From Nocardia puris (GTDB lineage Bacteria > Actinomycetota > Actinomycetes > Mycobacteriales > Mycobacteriaceae), in NCBI RefSeq assembly GCF_003315035.1, contig NZ_QNRE01000004.1:186001-250000 (forward strand): a stretch of DNA of 64,000 bases. The letters run 5' to 3'. A program made the translations under genes and the position numbers. Positions 46,288 to 54,264 of the stretch are shown piece by piece. The first letter of the stretch is position 1. Every line of letters starts with the position of its first letter. The notes under the pieces are model-generated. The model saw only the letters and a list, made by a program, of their open reading frames with translations, searched no databases and was not told where the DNA came from.

Positions 46288-47535
46288 TCATTCTCGTCGT
46301 GGTCCTGCGTGCTTTCTCATGCGATCCACCACCCCGGCTATGAATTCGGTGACGGCATCCAGTTCCGTCACATAGGCCCAGTAGTCGGGATGGCGCCCCG
46401 ACAGTGTCTCGGTGATGCGCTCGATGCGCTCGGCCTGTGCGTCCAGCACCGAGCCCCATTCGGCGACGAGCCCCCGGCTGACCGCGAGCATCTGCGCGTC
46501 TCGCAGCCGGAATCGTACGGCTTTCGCCTTCTCTTGCGGATCCGCGCGGACCGAACGCAGCAACGCGAGCCGTCCGGTGACGGCCTCGATCCGCTGTTCG
46601 GCCTCGGCGAGGTTCCCCCGCGCCGTGGAGGTCAATTCAAGGGCTAGCTCCGGGTTGTTCTCGCCCGATGCCGCCCGCGCCCGTGCCAAGGCGTCGGCTG
46701 CCGCATCGATGGCTCGCTGACTGTCCCGCTCATTGTTGGCCAGATCCGCCGAACTCGCAGCATTGAACTCCCGCAGCAGCGCCGAGTACGCCTCGCTCAC
46801 CCGCTCGGCCCGGTGCCGCACGGCGTCCACCCTGGTCCGCACCGACGCGATCGCCGTCTGGGCCGCCGCACGCCGAGATGGGGCCTGCGCCAAGGCATCC
46901 GAGAGTTCCCGTGTCACCGTTTCGAGCCGGTTCGCGGCCTCGCGCACCGCGCCCGCGGGCGTATCCGGGCCCGCCGATTCCAGTGTGAGCATCGCCTCAT
47001 CGACCGCCGCCGCGGCGCGGCGCACCGAGGGATACCCGGCGTATTCGGAGCCCACGACACGCCCGCGTTCCTCGGCCGCCGCGGCCAGCACCCGCTGCGC
47101 CAGCTGCGGCACCGTGCGCAGCACCGACACCGCGTGCTCGAGCTGGCTCCGGTCGGCCTGATAGAACTCGTCCACGGCGCGGGCCGCGTCGAACAATTGC
47201 CTGGTCACGGCGTCGGCGCGGGCCTGCCCCCGCGGCAGGGCGGTGCCCTCGCGCTGCGCGGTCTCCAACTCCTCGGTGAGGCTCAGGTAGGCGCCCGCCG
47301 CCGCGTAGCAGCGCGCCCGCACCGGCTCCCAGGCCGCCGCGTACCGGGGATCGGCGAACACCTGCTCGGCGGCGTGCACCGCCGCGTCGGCGGCCGACTG
47401 CCGCCGATCCATGTCCAGGAACGCCTCGGCGAGCCGGGCCCGGGCCCCCTCGATCCACTCGTCGTCCCCCGAAAAGCGGAACCAGCCGCGCCTACGCCCT
47501 GCCACGCCCCGATGGTAGGAGATCTCGCTGCTCAC
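46288..47535 (-). CDS. Coiled-coil protein, first gene of the Ter biosynthetic operon
   Basis: This protein of up to 415 residues is almost entirely helical and rich in alanine, arginine and glutamate (RARLAEAFLDMDRRQSAADA, RLETVTRELSDALAQAPSRR, AEQRIEAVTGRLALLRSVRA), indicating long coiled coils. No enzyme motif is visible. It resembles proteins of unknown function found beside Ter genes in actinobacteria. Starts at GTG 47535 or GTG 47505 are possible; neither has a strong ribosome site. It is 13 bases upstream of the CitE-like gene and divergent from terD. Confidence 0.7.
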   Translation of the reverse strand: MSSEISYHRGVAGRRRGWFRFSGDDEWIEGARARLAEAFLDMDRRQSAADAAVHAAEQVFADPRYAAAWEPVRARCYAAAGAYLSLTEELETAQREGTALPRGQARADAVTRQLFDAARAVDEFYQADRSQLEHAVSVLRTVPQLAQRVLAAAAEERGRVVGSEYAGYPSVRRAAAAVDEAMLTLESAGPDTPAGAVREAANRLETVTRELSDALAQAPSRRAAAQTAIASVRTRVDAVRHRAERVSEAYSALLREFNAASSADLANNERDSQRAIDAAADALARARAASGENNPELALELTSTARGNLAEAEQRIEAVTGRLALLRSVRADPQEKAKAVRFRLRDAQMLAVSRGLVAEWGSVLDAQAERIERITETLSGRHPDYWAYVTELDAVTEFIAGVVDRMRKHAGPRRE

Positions 47536-47649
47536 CGGGGCGTACCCCGGTTCCTACGCAAGTTCGCCGAAACCTACTACTGTCGTAGGGCGTACCCGGC
47601 GATTCGGACATGCTGGGACCACAGACGAACTAATGGAAGGGATTCCCGT

Positions 47650-48225
47650 ATGGGTGTCAGTCTGTCCAAGGGCGGCAACGTCTCGCTGTCGAAGGCGGCT
47701 CCGAACCTGACTGCTGTCTCCGTCGGCCTGGGGTGGGACATCCGGACCACCACCGGTACCGACTTCGACCTCGACGCCAGCGCCATCGCGACCGGCGCCG
47801 ACAAGAAGGTCGTCAGCGACCAGCATTTCGTGTTCTTCAACAACCTCCGTTCGCCCGAGGGCGCCATCGAGCACACGGGCGACAACCGCACGGGTGAGGG
47901 CGAGGGCGACGACGAGGTCATCAATGTCGATCTGGCCGGCACCCCGCCCACCATCGAGAGCATCTTCTTCCCGGTCTCGATCTACGACGCCGAGTCGCGT
48001 CAGCAGTCGTTCGGCCAGGTGCGCAACGCCTACATCCGCGTGGTGAACCGTGCCAACGGCGAGGAGCTGGCCCGCTACGACCTGAGCGAGGACGCCTCCA
48101 CCGAAACCGCCATGGTCTTCGGCGAGCTGTACCGCAACGGCGCCGAGTGGAAATTCCGCGCCATCGGTCAGGGTTACGCCTCCGGTCTGTCGGGCATCGC
48201 CCGCGACTACGGTGTGAACGTCTGA
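47650..48225 (+). CDS. terD: TerD-family stress protein
   Basis: This 191-residue single-domain protein is the canonical TerD form. It begins MGVSLSKGGNVSLSKAAP and carries the calcium-binding acidic motifs GTDFDLDASAIA and TGEGEGDDEVINVDL, then EWKFRAIGQGYASGL. TerD proteins give resistance to tellurite and other envelope stresses and bind calcium. GGAAGGG precedes ATG 47650. It is divergent from the biosynthetic operon and is followed by a hairpin terminator and the DUF475 gene. Confidence 0.93.
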   Translation: MGVSLSKGGNVSLSKAAPNLTAVSVGLGWDIRTTTGTDFDLDASAIATGADKKVVSDQHFVFFNNLRSPEGAIEHTGDNRTGEGEGDDEVINVDLAGTPPTIESIFFPVSIYDAESRQQSFGQVRNAYIRVVNRANGEELARYDLSEDASTETAMVFGELYRNGAEWKFRAIGQGYASGLSGIARDYGVNV

Positions 48226-48243
48226 CGACTTCTCACGTGAAAT

Positions 48244-48272
48244 GAGGGGGCTCGCAGCGCGCGGGCCCCCTC
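48244..48272 (+). terminator. Hairpin terminator after terD
   Basis: GAGGGGGC (48244-48251) pairs with GCCCCCTC (48265-48272) 18 bases after the terD stop. Confidence 0.6.
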
Positions 48273-48394
48273 GCCGTGCGACCGGGGGCAAGCGCTGCGT
48301 CCGGTGCCGCGTTGGACAACCGGCGAATCTGCGGCCACGCTGGTATCGATAGCGCCGATTCACTCTGCTCCCCTATTCACCGAAAGGTCCCCGC

Positions 48395-49495
48395 GTGGTC
48401 CTGCGAATATTCGGCCTCTCCGGCGTCGTCACGGTGGTGTCGCTGGTCATAGCCTTCCTCTACGGCGGTCCGACCGCCCTGTTCCTCTGCGCCATCCTCG
48501 GCATCCTCGAAGTCTCGCTGAGCTTCGACAACGCCGTGATCAACGCCACCGTGCTGCGGCGGATGAGCGAGTTCTGGCAGCGCATCTTCCTCACCATCGG
48601 CATCCTGATCGCCGTGTTCGGCATGCGCCTGGTGTTCCCGCTGGCGATCGTGTGGATCACCGCGGGTCTGGACCCGGTGCGCGCGTTCGACCTGGCGCTC
48701 AACCCGCCCGCGGGCGATGCCGCCTACTTCCCCGACGGCAGCCCGAGCTACGAGACGCTGATCACCGACGCGCACCCGCAGATCGCGGCGTTCGGCGGCA
48801 TGTTCCTGGCGCTGCTGTTCCTGAACTTCATCTTCGAGGACCGCGAGATCACCTGGCTCAGCTTCATCGAGCGGCCGCTGGCCGCCGCGGGCAAGCTGGA
48901 CATGCTCTCGGTCGTCGTCGCCAGCACCGGCCTGATCCTCACCGCGGAGCTCCTCGCCGCCGACGACAAACGCGCCACGGTGCTGTTGGCGGGCCTGCTC
49001 GGCATGATCACCTACATCGCGGTGGACGGCCTCGGCTCGATGTTCCACCCCGAGGACCACACGGGGCCCTCCGATGCGGTCAAAGCCACGGGTAAGGCGG
49101 GCTTCTTCCTGTTCCTCTACCTGGAAGTGCTCGACGCGTCGTTCTCCTTCGACGGCGTCATCGGCGCGTTCGCCATCACCGCCGACCCGATCATCATCGC
49201 GCTGGGCCTGGGCCTGATCGGCGCCATGTTCGTCCGGTCCATCACGGTGTACCTGGTGCGCAAGGGCACCCTCAACGAGTACGTCTACCTCGAGCACGGC
49301 GCGCACTGGGCCATCGGCGCCTTGGCCGCCATCCTGCTCGTCTCGATCGGCGTGCACGTCAACGAGATCATCACCGGCCTGGTCGGCGTCGCGTTCATCG
49401 GCGCGGCGTTCATCTCCAGCATCCTGCGCAACAAGCGCGAGCGCGGGGAGCCGGAAGAACTCGAGAGCGCGAAGGAAGTCACGCCGGTAGGCTGA
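48395..49495 (+). CDS. DUF475 / TerC-superfamily membrane protein
   Basis: This 366-residue protein has about nine membrane helices with the paired acidic motifs of the TerC superfamily: LEVSLSFDNAVINA (residues 39-52) and LEVLDASFSFDGVIGAFAIT in the second half. Such proteins export metal ions, manganese in some TerC members, or support proteins crossing the membrane; the exact role of the DUF475 branch is unknown. It starts at GTG 48395 between terD and the TerA-like gene. Confidence 0.9.
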   Translation: MVLRIFGLSGVVTVVSLVIAFLYGGPTALFLCAILGILEVSLSFDNAVINATVLRRMSEFWQRIFLTIGILIAVFGMRLVFPLAIVWITAGLDPVRAFDLALNPPAGDAAYFPDGSPSYETLITDAHPQIAAFGGMFLALLFLNFIFEDREITWLSFIERPLAAAGKLDMLSVVVASTGLILTAELLAADDKRATVLLAGLLGMITYIAVDGLGSMFHPEDHTGPSDAVKATGKAGFFLFLYLEVLDASFSFDGVIGAFAITADPIIIALGLGLIGAMFVRSITVYLVRKGTLNEYVYLEHGAHWAIGALAAILLVSIGVHVNEIITGLVGVAFIGAAFISSILRNKRERGEPEELESAKEVTPVG

Positions 49496-49523
49496 TTCCC
49501 GGCGGCCAGCCGACGAATTCGAC

Positions 49524-49563
49524 GCGGCAGCGGCCCCTCCCCACGGGAGGACGCCGCTGCCGC
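49524..49563 (+). terminator. Long hairpin between the DUF475 and TerA-like genes
   Basis: Outer arms GCGGCAGCGGC (49524-49534) and GCCGCTGCCGC (49553-49563), with an inner CCTCCC/GGGAGG pairing and a following TTT, form a strong terminator or attenuator 26 bases before the next ATG. Confidence 0.65.
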
Positions 49564-49589
49564 TTTCCGTTTCCGACCAGGGGGAACCC

Positions 49590-50201
49590 ATGACCCAGCA
49601 GCCCGGCGTGAACCTGTCCAAGGTCACCCTGTCCAAGGCCACGCCCAGCATCAACCTCACCAAACCCGGTGAGCACCAAGGCGTCATGCGGGTGAACCTG
49701 AACTGGTCGCGCCCGCGCGGCTTCTTCCGCCGCGGCAAGTCGGTGGACCTGGACCTCGGCTGCCTCTACGAACTGGCCAACGGCGCGAAGGGCGTCGTCC
49801 AGGCCACGGGCGGCAACTTCGGCTCGCTCGCCGGCGAACCGTACATCCAGCTCGACGGCGACGACCGCAGCGGCGACGCCAGCGGCGGCGAGAACATGCA
49901 CATCGACCTGTCACGCCCCGAACGCTTCCGGCGCGTGCTGATCTTCGCATTCATCTACGAGGGCGTGCCGAACTGGGCCGCCGCCGACGGCGTGGTCACC
50001 CTGTACCCCACCAGCGGCCCGCAGGTGGAAGTGCGCCTGGACTCCCCCGTCGACGGCGCGCGCTCCTGCGCCATCGCGCTGTTGCAGAACCACGGCAACG
50101 GCATCACCGTGCAGCGAGAAGTGCAGTACATCAACGGATCCCAGCGCTTCATCGACCAGGCGTACGGGTGGGGGATGGAATGGCACAGCGCCAGTAAGTA
50201 G
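49590..50201 (+). CDS. TerA-like member of the TerD superfamily
   Basis: This 203-residue protein opens with VNLSKVTLSKATPSINLTKPG and continues with MRVNLNWSRPRGFF, SVDLDLGCLYELANGAKGVV, YIQLDGDDRSGDASGGENMH and a C-terminal AYGWGMEWHSASK. This matches the short actinobacterial TerA-type proteins, diverged relatives of TerD with the DxDLG and DGDDRSGD acidic motifs. GGGGGAAC lies upstream of the ATG. It closes the Ter cluster. Confidence 0.85.
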   Translation: MTQQPGVNLSKVTLSKATPSINLTKPGEHQGVMRVNLNWSRPRGFFRRGKSVDLDLGCLYELANGAKGVVQATGGNFGSLAGEPYIQLDGDDRSGDASGGENMHIDLSRPERFRRVLIFAFIYEGVPNWAAADGVVTLYPTSGPQVEVRLDSPVDGARSCAIALLQNHGNGITVQREVQYINGSQRFIDQAYGWGMEWHSASK

Positions 50202-50357
50202 CGGCGCGCGGCCGCGAGCCGGTCGGGCGATTCGGTGACGACCCCGGTGCGCGAATTCTCCGGTGCGACTTCGAGGTCGGCCGGTCCGCGTGAATTCCGG
50301 GTCGCTCGGCCAGGCAGTCGTGGGGGGCGCGGGGTCAGGAGTCGCGGGGTCGCTCGG

Positions 50358-51728
50358 TCAGGTGGGGGCGGGGACCAGGTCGGCGCGCGGTCGATCCGGG
50401 ACGAACATCACCGGCTCGCGCGGCGCGGCCCGCAGGAAGACGAAGAACAGCACGATCAGCAGCACCGCGCGCCCCCACACGCCGAACTGCACCACGCCCT
50501 CCAGCAGCCCGAACGGCTCACCGGAACCGAGCGCGTAGAAGTACCGGAACACGCCGATGCCGATCGCGGCGTCGGCCACCAGGTACGCGCCGATCACCGA
50601 CCACGGCACCTCGAGCAGCACCAGGAACGGGATCAGCCACAGCGTGTACTGCGGCGAATGCACCTTGTGGAACACCAGGAATCCACACAGCATCGCTCCG
50701 CTCACACCCACCCACGGGAACACACCGCCGGTGCGGAAACGCTTCCAGCCCAACCACATCGCCAGCGCGAACGCCGCCAGGATCAGCAGCGGCGAGGCGA
50801 TCGCCACGCCGTCGTGCCAGGTGGCACTCGCCTCGGACTCCGGCCCGAACAGCAGCTGGTGCCCCCAGTACCAGATCGAGTTGGTGGTGATGTCGGCCTG
50901 GCGCAACTGCTGGAAGGTGATCGACGCGCGCCACCCCTCGTAGCCGGCCAGCGCGAACGGCAGGTTCACCGCCAGCACCGTGCCCGCGGCCGCCGCGCCC
51001 GTCAGCAGCGCGCCCCGCACGTCGTATTCGGATTCCCCGCGCGTCTCGCGCGCACCCCCGGTCAACACGTACGCCATCAGCGGCAGCACGAAGATGCCGG
51101 GATACAGCTTCAAGCAGAATCCGAGCCCGAGCAGGACCGCCGCCACCATCGCCCGCGAGCGCAGCGACAAGCGCGCCGGCACCGCCATCACGTACACCGC
51201 CGCCACCGCCGTGAACACCACCGGCAGTTCCCAGTTGTGGAAGGCGTAGAGCAGCAGCGGCGGCCCCGCCGCCCACAGCAGCGCCGCCCACCCCGACAAC
51301 CGCGCCAGCATCCACGCCACCAGCAGGCCGAAAGGCGCCAGCAGCAGCGCGGACAGGCGCAGGAAGTCGGCGTCGTTGTCCGCGCCGAGCGCGCCCGCCC
51401 ACATCAGCACCCCGCTCAGCACCGGGTACTCCACCGCGCCGCCCACCAGCATCCCGTCGTCGGTGATGCCGCCGTTCACGTACGGGAACACGTGGCGGTC
51501 GATATCGCGGCCCAGCCACAGGAACTGGATGTCGGAGTAGCAGACCTCGGCGTCCTTGTCGTAGTCGAACACCACGCTGCGGCCGTCGGGATGGAACGGC
51601 GCGCCCGCGCAGCGCGCCTTGTTCGCGTACCCGAACGCCAGGAACGAGGCGCACACCAGCGTCACCAGCACGGCGAACACCGTGCGATGAGCCATCCGCC
51701 CACCGGGCGGGGCGGCACCTGTCGACAT
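50358..51728 (-). CDS. GT87-family (DUF2029) mannosyltransferase, second copy
   Basis: This 456-residue integral membrane glycosyltransferase has about 11 helices. It has [24 protein letters not shown] and [20 protein letters not shown], the same landmarks as the GT87 protein at 30834. It is shorter because it lacks the long cytoplasmic N-terminus. The product transfers mannose or another sugar from a polyprenyl donor outside the membrane. ATG 51728 is divergent from rpsF. Two GT87 genes therefore bracket the Ter cluster. Confidence 0.85.
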   Translation of the reverse strand: MSTGAAPPGGRMAHRTVFAVLVTLVCASFLAFGYANKARCAGAPFHPDGRSVVFDYDKDAEVCYSDIQFLWLGRDIDRHVFPYVNGGITDDGMLVGGAVEYPVLSGVLMWAGALGADNDADFLRLSALLLAPFGLLVAWMLARLSGWAALLWAAGPPLLLYAFHNWELPVVFTAVAAVYVMAVPARLSLRSRAMVAAVLLGLGFCLKLYPGIFVLPLMAYVLTGGARETRGESEYDVRGALLTGAAAAGTVLAVNLPFALAGYEGWRASITFQQLRQADITTNSIWYWGHQLLFGPESEASATWHDGVAIASPLLILAAFALAMWLGWKRFRTGGVFPWVGVSGAMLCGFLVFHKVHSPQYTLWLIPFLVLLEVPWSVIGAYLVADAAIGIGVFRYFYALGSGEPFGLLEGVVQFGVWGRAVLLIVLFFVFLRAAPREPVMFVPDRPRADLVPAPT

Positions 51729-51875
51729 GCCGACAACACTAGGACGCCGCGGGCCGCGGAGGTGATTTCGGCGCGGGACCGGCCCTCATGTAGCCTTGTC
51801 GAGTTGCTGACGCAACGACCCTCCTGCCACGGACCGTCCGTGGCCGTTTCTGAGTCCACAGGAGGTGATTGGTCC

Positions 51876-52163
51876 GTGCGTCATTACGAAGTGATGGTCA
51901 TCCTCGATCCGAGCCTGGACGAGCGCACCGTTGGTCCGTCCCTGGATAACCTTTTGAGCGTTGTCCGCACCGAGGGCGGCAAGATCGACAAGGTCGACAT
52001 CTGGGGCCGCCGCCGTCTCGCCTACGAGATCCGCAAGCAGGCCGAGGGCATCTACGCGGTGGTTGATCTGACCGCGACCCCCGCCACGGTGAACGAGCTC
52101 GATCGCCAGCTCGGCCTCAACGAGTCGGTGCTGCGCACCAAGGTTCTGCGCCACGACAAGTAG
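51876..52163 (+). CDS. rpsF: 30S ribosomal protein S6
   Basis: This 95-residue ribosomal protein begins (V)[18 protein letters not shown] and includes [21 protein letters not shown] and a KVLRHDK end. A strong AGGAGGTGAT lies 6 bases before GTG 51876. It heads the rpsF-ssb-rpsR-rplI operon conserved across bacteria. Confidence 0.97.
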   Translation: MRHYEVMVILDPSLDERTVGPSLDNLLSVVRTEGGKIDKVDIWGRRRLAYEIRKQAEGIYAVVDLTATPATVNELDRQLGLNESVLRTKVLRHDK

Positions 52164-52250
52164 TTCCCGCCGCACTCGTCGGAGCCTGTCTCTAGGCTCT
52201 AGCGCAACGAGCAGCGAGTGCCCGGCGAACTGCACACCAGGAGGAACCAC

Positions 52251-52793
52251 ATGGCAGGCGACACGGTCATCACCGTCATCGGAAACCTGACGGCCGATCC
52301 CGAACTGCGATTCACGCCCGCGGGGCAGGCGGTGGCGAACTTCACCGTCGCTTCCACACCCCGTGTGTTCGACCGTAATACCAATGAATGGAAAGACGGC
52401 GAAGCGCTTTTCCTGCGCTGCAACATCTGGCGGGAAGCCGCGGAGAACGTCGCCGAGAGCCTGACCCGCGGGTCTCGCGTCATCGTGCAGGGACGACTCA
52501 AGCAGCGCTCCTACGAAACCCGTGAGGGTGAGAAGCGCACGGTCGTCGAGCTCGAGGTCGACGAGGTGGGTCCCTCGCTGCGCTACGCCACCGCGAAGGT
52601 CAACAAGGCCGGTCGCGGCGGTGGCGGTGGTGGCGGATTCGGCGGTGGTGGCGGCGGTTACGCGGCCGCGAACGCCGCGCCCGCCGGTGGTGGCGGCGGC
52701 CGTTCCGGCGGCGCCGACGACGATCCCTGGGGCAGCGCGCCCGCGGCAGGCTCCTTCGGGGGCGGCCGCACGGATGACGAACCGCCGTTCTGA
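52251..52793 (+). CDS. ssb: Single-stranded DNA-binding protein
   Basis: This 180-residue protein has the OB-fold ([58 protein letters not shown]). A glycine-rich flexible region follows from about residue 120, and the acidic tip DDEPPF binds replication and repair partners. The start ATG 52251 follows AGGAGG. It protects single strands at the fork, consistent with the nearby dnaB. Confidence 0.97.
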   Translation: MAGDTVITVIGNLTADPELRFTPAGQAVANFTVASTPRVFDRNTNEWKDGEALFLRCNIWREAAENVAESLTRGSRVIVQGRLKQRSYETREGEKRTVVELEVDEVGPSLRYATAKVNKAGRGGGGGGGFGGGGGGYAAANAAPAGGGGGRSGGADDDPWGSAPAAGSFGGGRTDDEPPF

Positions 52794-52850
52794 TACGGCT
52801 TTCACCGGCCCGAATCGACTCGGGCCACACAGAATTCGGAGTAGAAGACC

Positions 52851-53102
52851 ATGCCTAAAGCGCCCGCGCGCGAAAAGGTGCTGAAGAAGAAGGCTTGCTC
52901 GTTCTGCAAGGAGAGCAAGTCCGGCAACGTTTCGATCGATTACAAAGACACCACGCTGCTGCGCAAGTACGTCAGTGACCGCGGCAAGATCCGCGCCCGC
53001 CGGGTGACCGGCAACTGCGTGCAGCACCAGCGCGATGTCGCCGTTGCCGTGAAGAACTCGCGTGAGGTGGCGCTGCTGCCTTACGTGTCGACGGCTCGCT
53101 GA
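52851..53102 (+). CDS. rpsR: 30S ribosomal protein S18, cysteine-bearing form
   Basis: This 83-residue protein has the S18 core ([38 protein letters not shown]). The CSFC pair (residues 16-19) and C57 indicate the zinc-binding C+ form. Mycobacteria keep a second, cysteine-free S18 for zinc starvation at a Zur-controlled locus; none is in this window. Confidence 0.96.
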   Translation: MPKAPAREKVLKKKACSFCKESKSGNVSIDYKDTTLLRKYVSDRGKIRARRVTGNCVQHQRDVAVAVKNSREVALLPYVSTAR

Positions 53103-53119
53103 GAAAGGGAGGCACGCAA

Positions 53120-53578
53120 ATGAAGTTGATTCTGACCGCAGACGTGGACAACCTCGGTGCCCCTGGCGACACCGTCGAGGTCAAGGACGGCTACGGCCGC
53201 AACTACCTGCTGCCCCGCGGCCTGGCGATCGTGGCCACCCGCGGCGCCGAGAAGCAGGTCGAGGGCATCCGCCGGGCCCAGGAGGCCCGCCGCGTGCGCG
53301 ACCTGGACCACGCCAACGAGCTGAAGCAGGCCATCGAGCGCCTGGAGTCGGTGTCGCTGAGCGTGAAGACCGCGGGCAGCGGCAAGCTGTTCGGTTCGGT
53401 CACCCCCGCGGATGTCGCGTCGGCCATCAAGGCCGCCGGCGGCCCCGTGGTGGACAAGCGCAGCATCGAGCTGCCCAAGGCGCACATCAAGTCGACCGGC
53501 AAGCACGTCATCGCGGTGCACCTGCACCCCGACGTGACCGCCAAGTTCGACCTGCAGGTCGCCGCCACCGCGAGCTGA
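53120..53578 (+). CDS. rplI: 50S ribosomal protein L9
   Basis: This 152-residue protein starts [36 protein letters not shown], the L9 N-terminal rRNA-binding domain. A long connecting helix and the C-terminal domain ([18 protein letters not shown]) follow. AGGGAGG precedes the ATG. It is the last gene of the rpsF operon and is followed by a hairpin terminator. Confidence 0.97.
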   Translation: MKLILTADVDNLGAPGDTVEVKDGYGRNYLLPRGLAIVATRGAEKQVEGIRRAQEARRVRDLDHANELKQAIERLESVSLSVKTAGSGKLFGSVTPADVASAIKAAGGPVVDKRSIELPKAHIKSTGKHVIAVHLHPDVTAKFDLQVAATAS

Positions 53579-53661
53579 GTCCGCCGGCCGGTCGCGCTCC
53601 CCGGGAGTGGCGCCGGCTCGGTGCGGTTCGCCCCGCAGGCGATACACGCGTGACGTCGAGG

Positions 53662-53688
53662 ACCACCCCGTGCTCTGTGCGGGGTGGT
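53662..53688 (+). terminator. Hairpin terminator after rplI
   Basis: ACCACCCCG (53662-53670) and CGGGGTGGT (53680-53688) form a perfect 9-base stem with a 9-base loop and a T-rich trailer. Confidence 0.75.
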
Positions 53689-53800
53689 TCTCGGCGCTGT
53701 TCGCGCGCTTTTATCGCGTGATAACCGCAGGTTAGCTGTGGTGGCGCCCAGTGCTGCGGCACACGGTGTACAAGGCTCGGCTACGACGCGTCACCTCCGG

Positions 53801-54065
53801 TTATTCACCCTGTGGATCACTCGGAAAACCGACCGATCGCAATGTGACTCAGTTCATAGCCGACATACACGCCGTTTACCCAACACGCCCGGCTGTTCAA
53901 CTCGGCCGACACGCCGAGACCGAAACTATCCACACGTCCACAGATGCGAAAACCTGCATCCATCTGCGGATTTCTTGGGCATGACCTGGGTTTTCCCCAA
54001 GTTGTCCACAGGGGGTGCACACGGTTTGGTAAACAGTCCCCACGTTATCCACAGGTGTGTACACA
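53801..54065. promoter_or_regulatory. DnaA-box cluster upstream of dnaB
   Basis: The 686-base gap between rplI and dnaB holds two perfect DnaA boxes: TTGTCCACA (54002-54010) and TTATCCACA (54045-54053). Near-matches are TTATTCACC (53801), TGTGGATCA (53811, reverse strand), CTATCCACA (53926), ACGTCCACA (53934) and GTGTACACA (54057). The stretch is AT-richer than its surroundings and has no convincing coding sequence. It could control dnaB transcription or titrate DnaA. It lacks dnaA/dnaN neighbours and so is not the expected oriC. Confidence 0.65.
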
Positions 54066-54264
54066 GCCCGGTTTGGCACGGGCCCTCGCGATCGCTAATT
54101 TCGTCGCAGCGCCCGGACACGACCTGCTCGCGACGATGCTGTCGCGAGGGTTGCTGGCGTGCTCCCCGGGCGGGTCGCGGGCGGAAGCTGTCGGTGTCCG
54201 GGAGTAGAACGAGTCATCGATACGGTGCGAACCGATCGCGGGGCAGAGAGGACGGTCGAGTCTG

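Noticed and set aside
32561..50201. Recently acquired genomic island
   Set aside because: No integrase, transposase, tRNA target or direct repeats were found, and base composition looks like the neighbours by eye.
53801..54065. Chromosomal origin oriC
   Set aside because: dnaA, dnaN and the usual neighbours are absent; the boxes lie in a dnaB leader.
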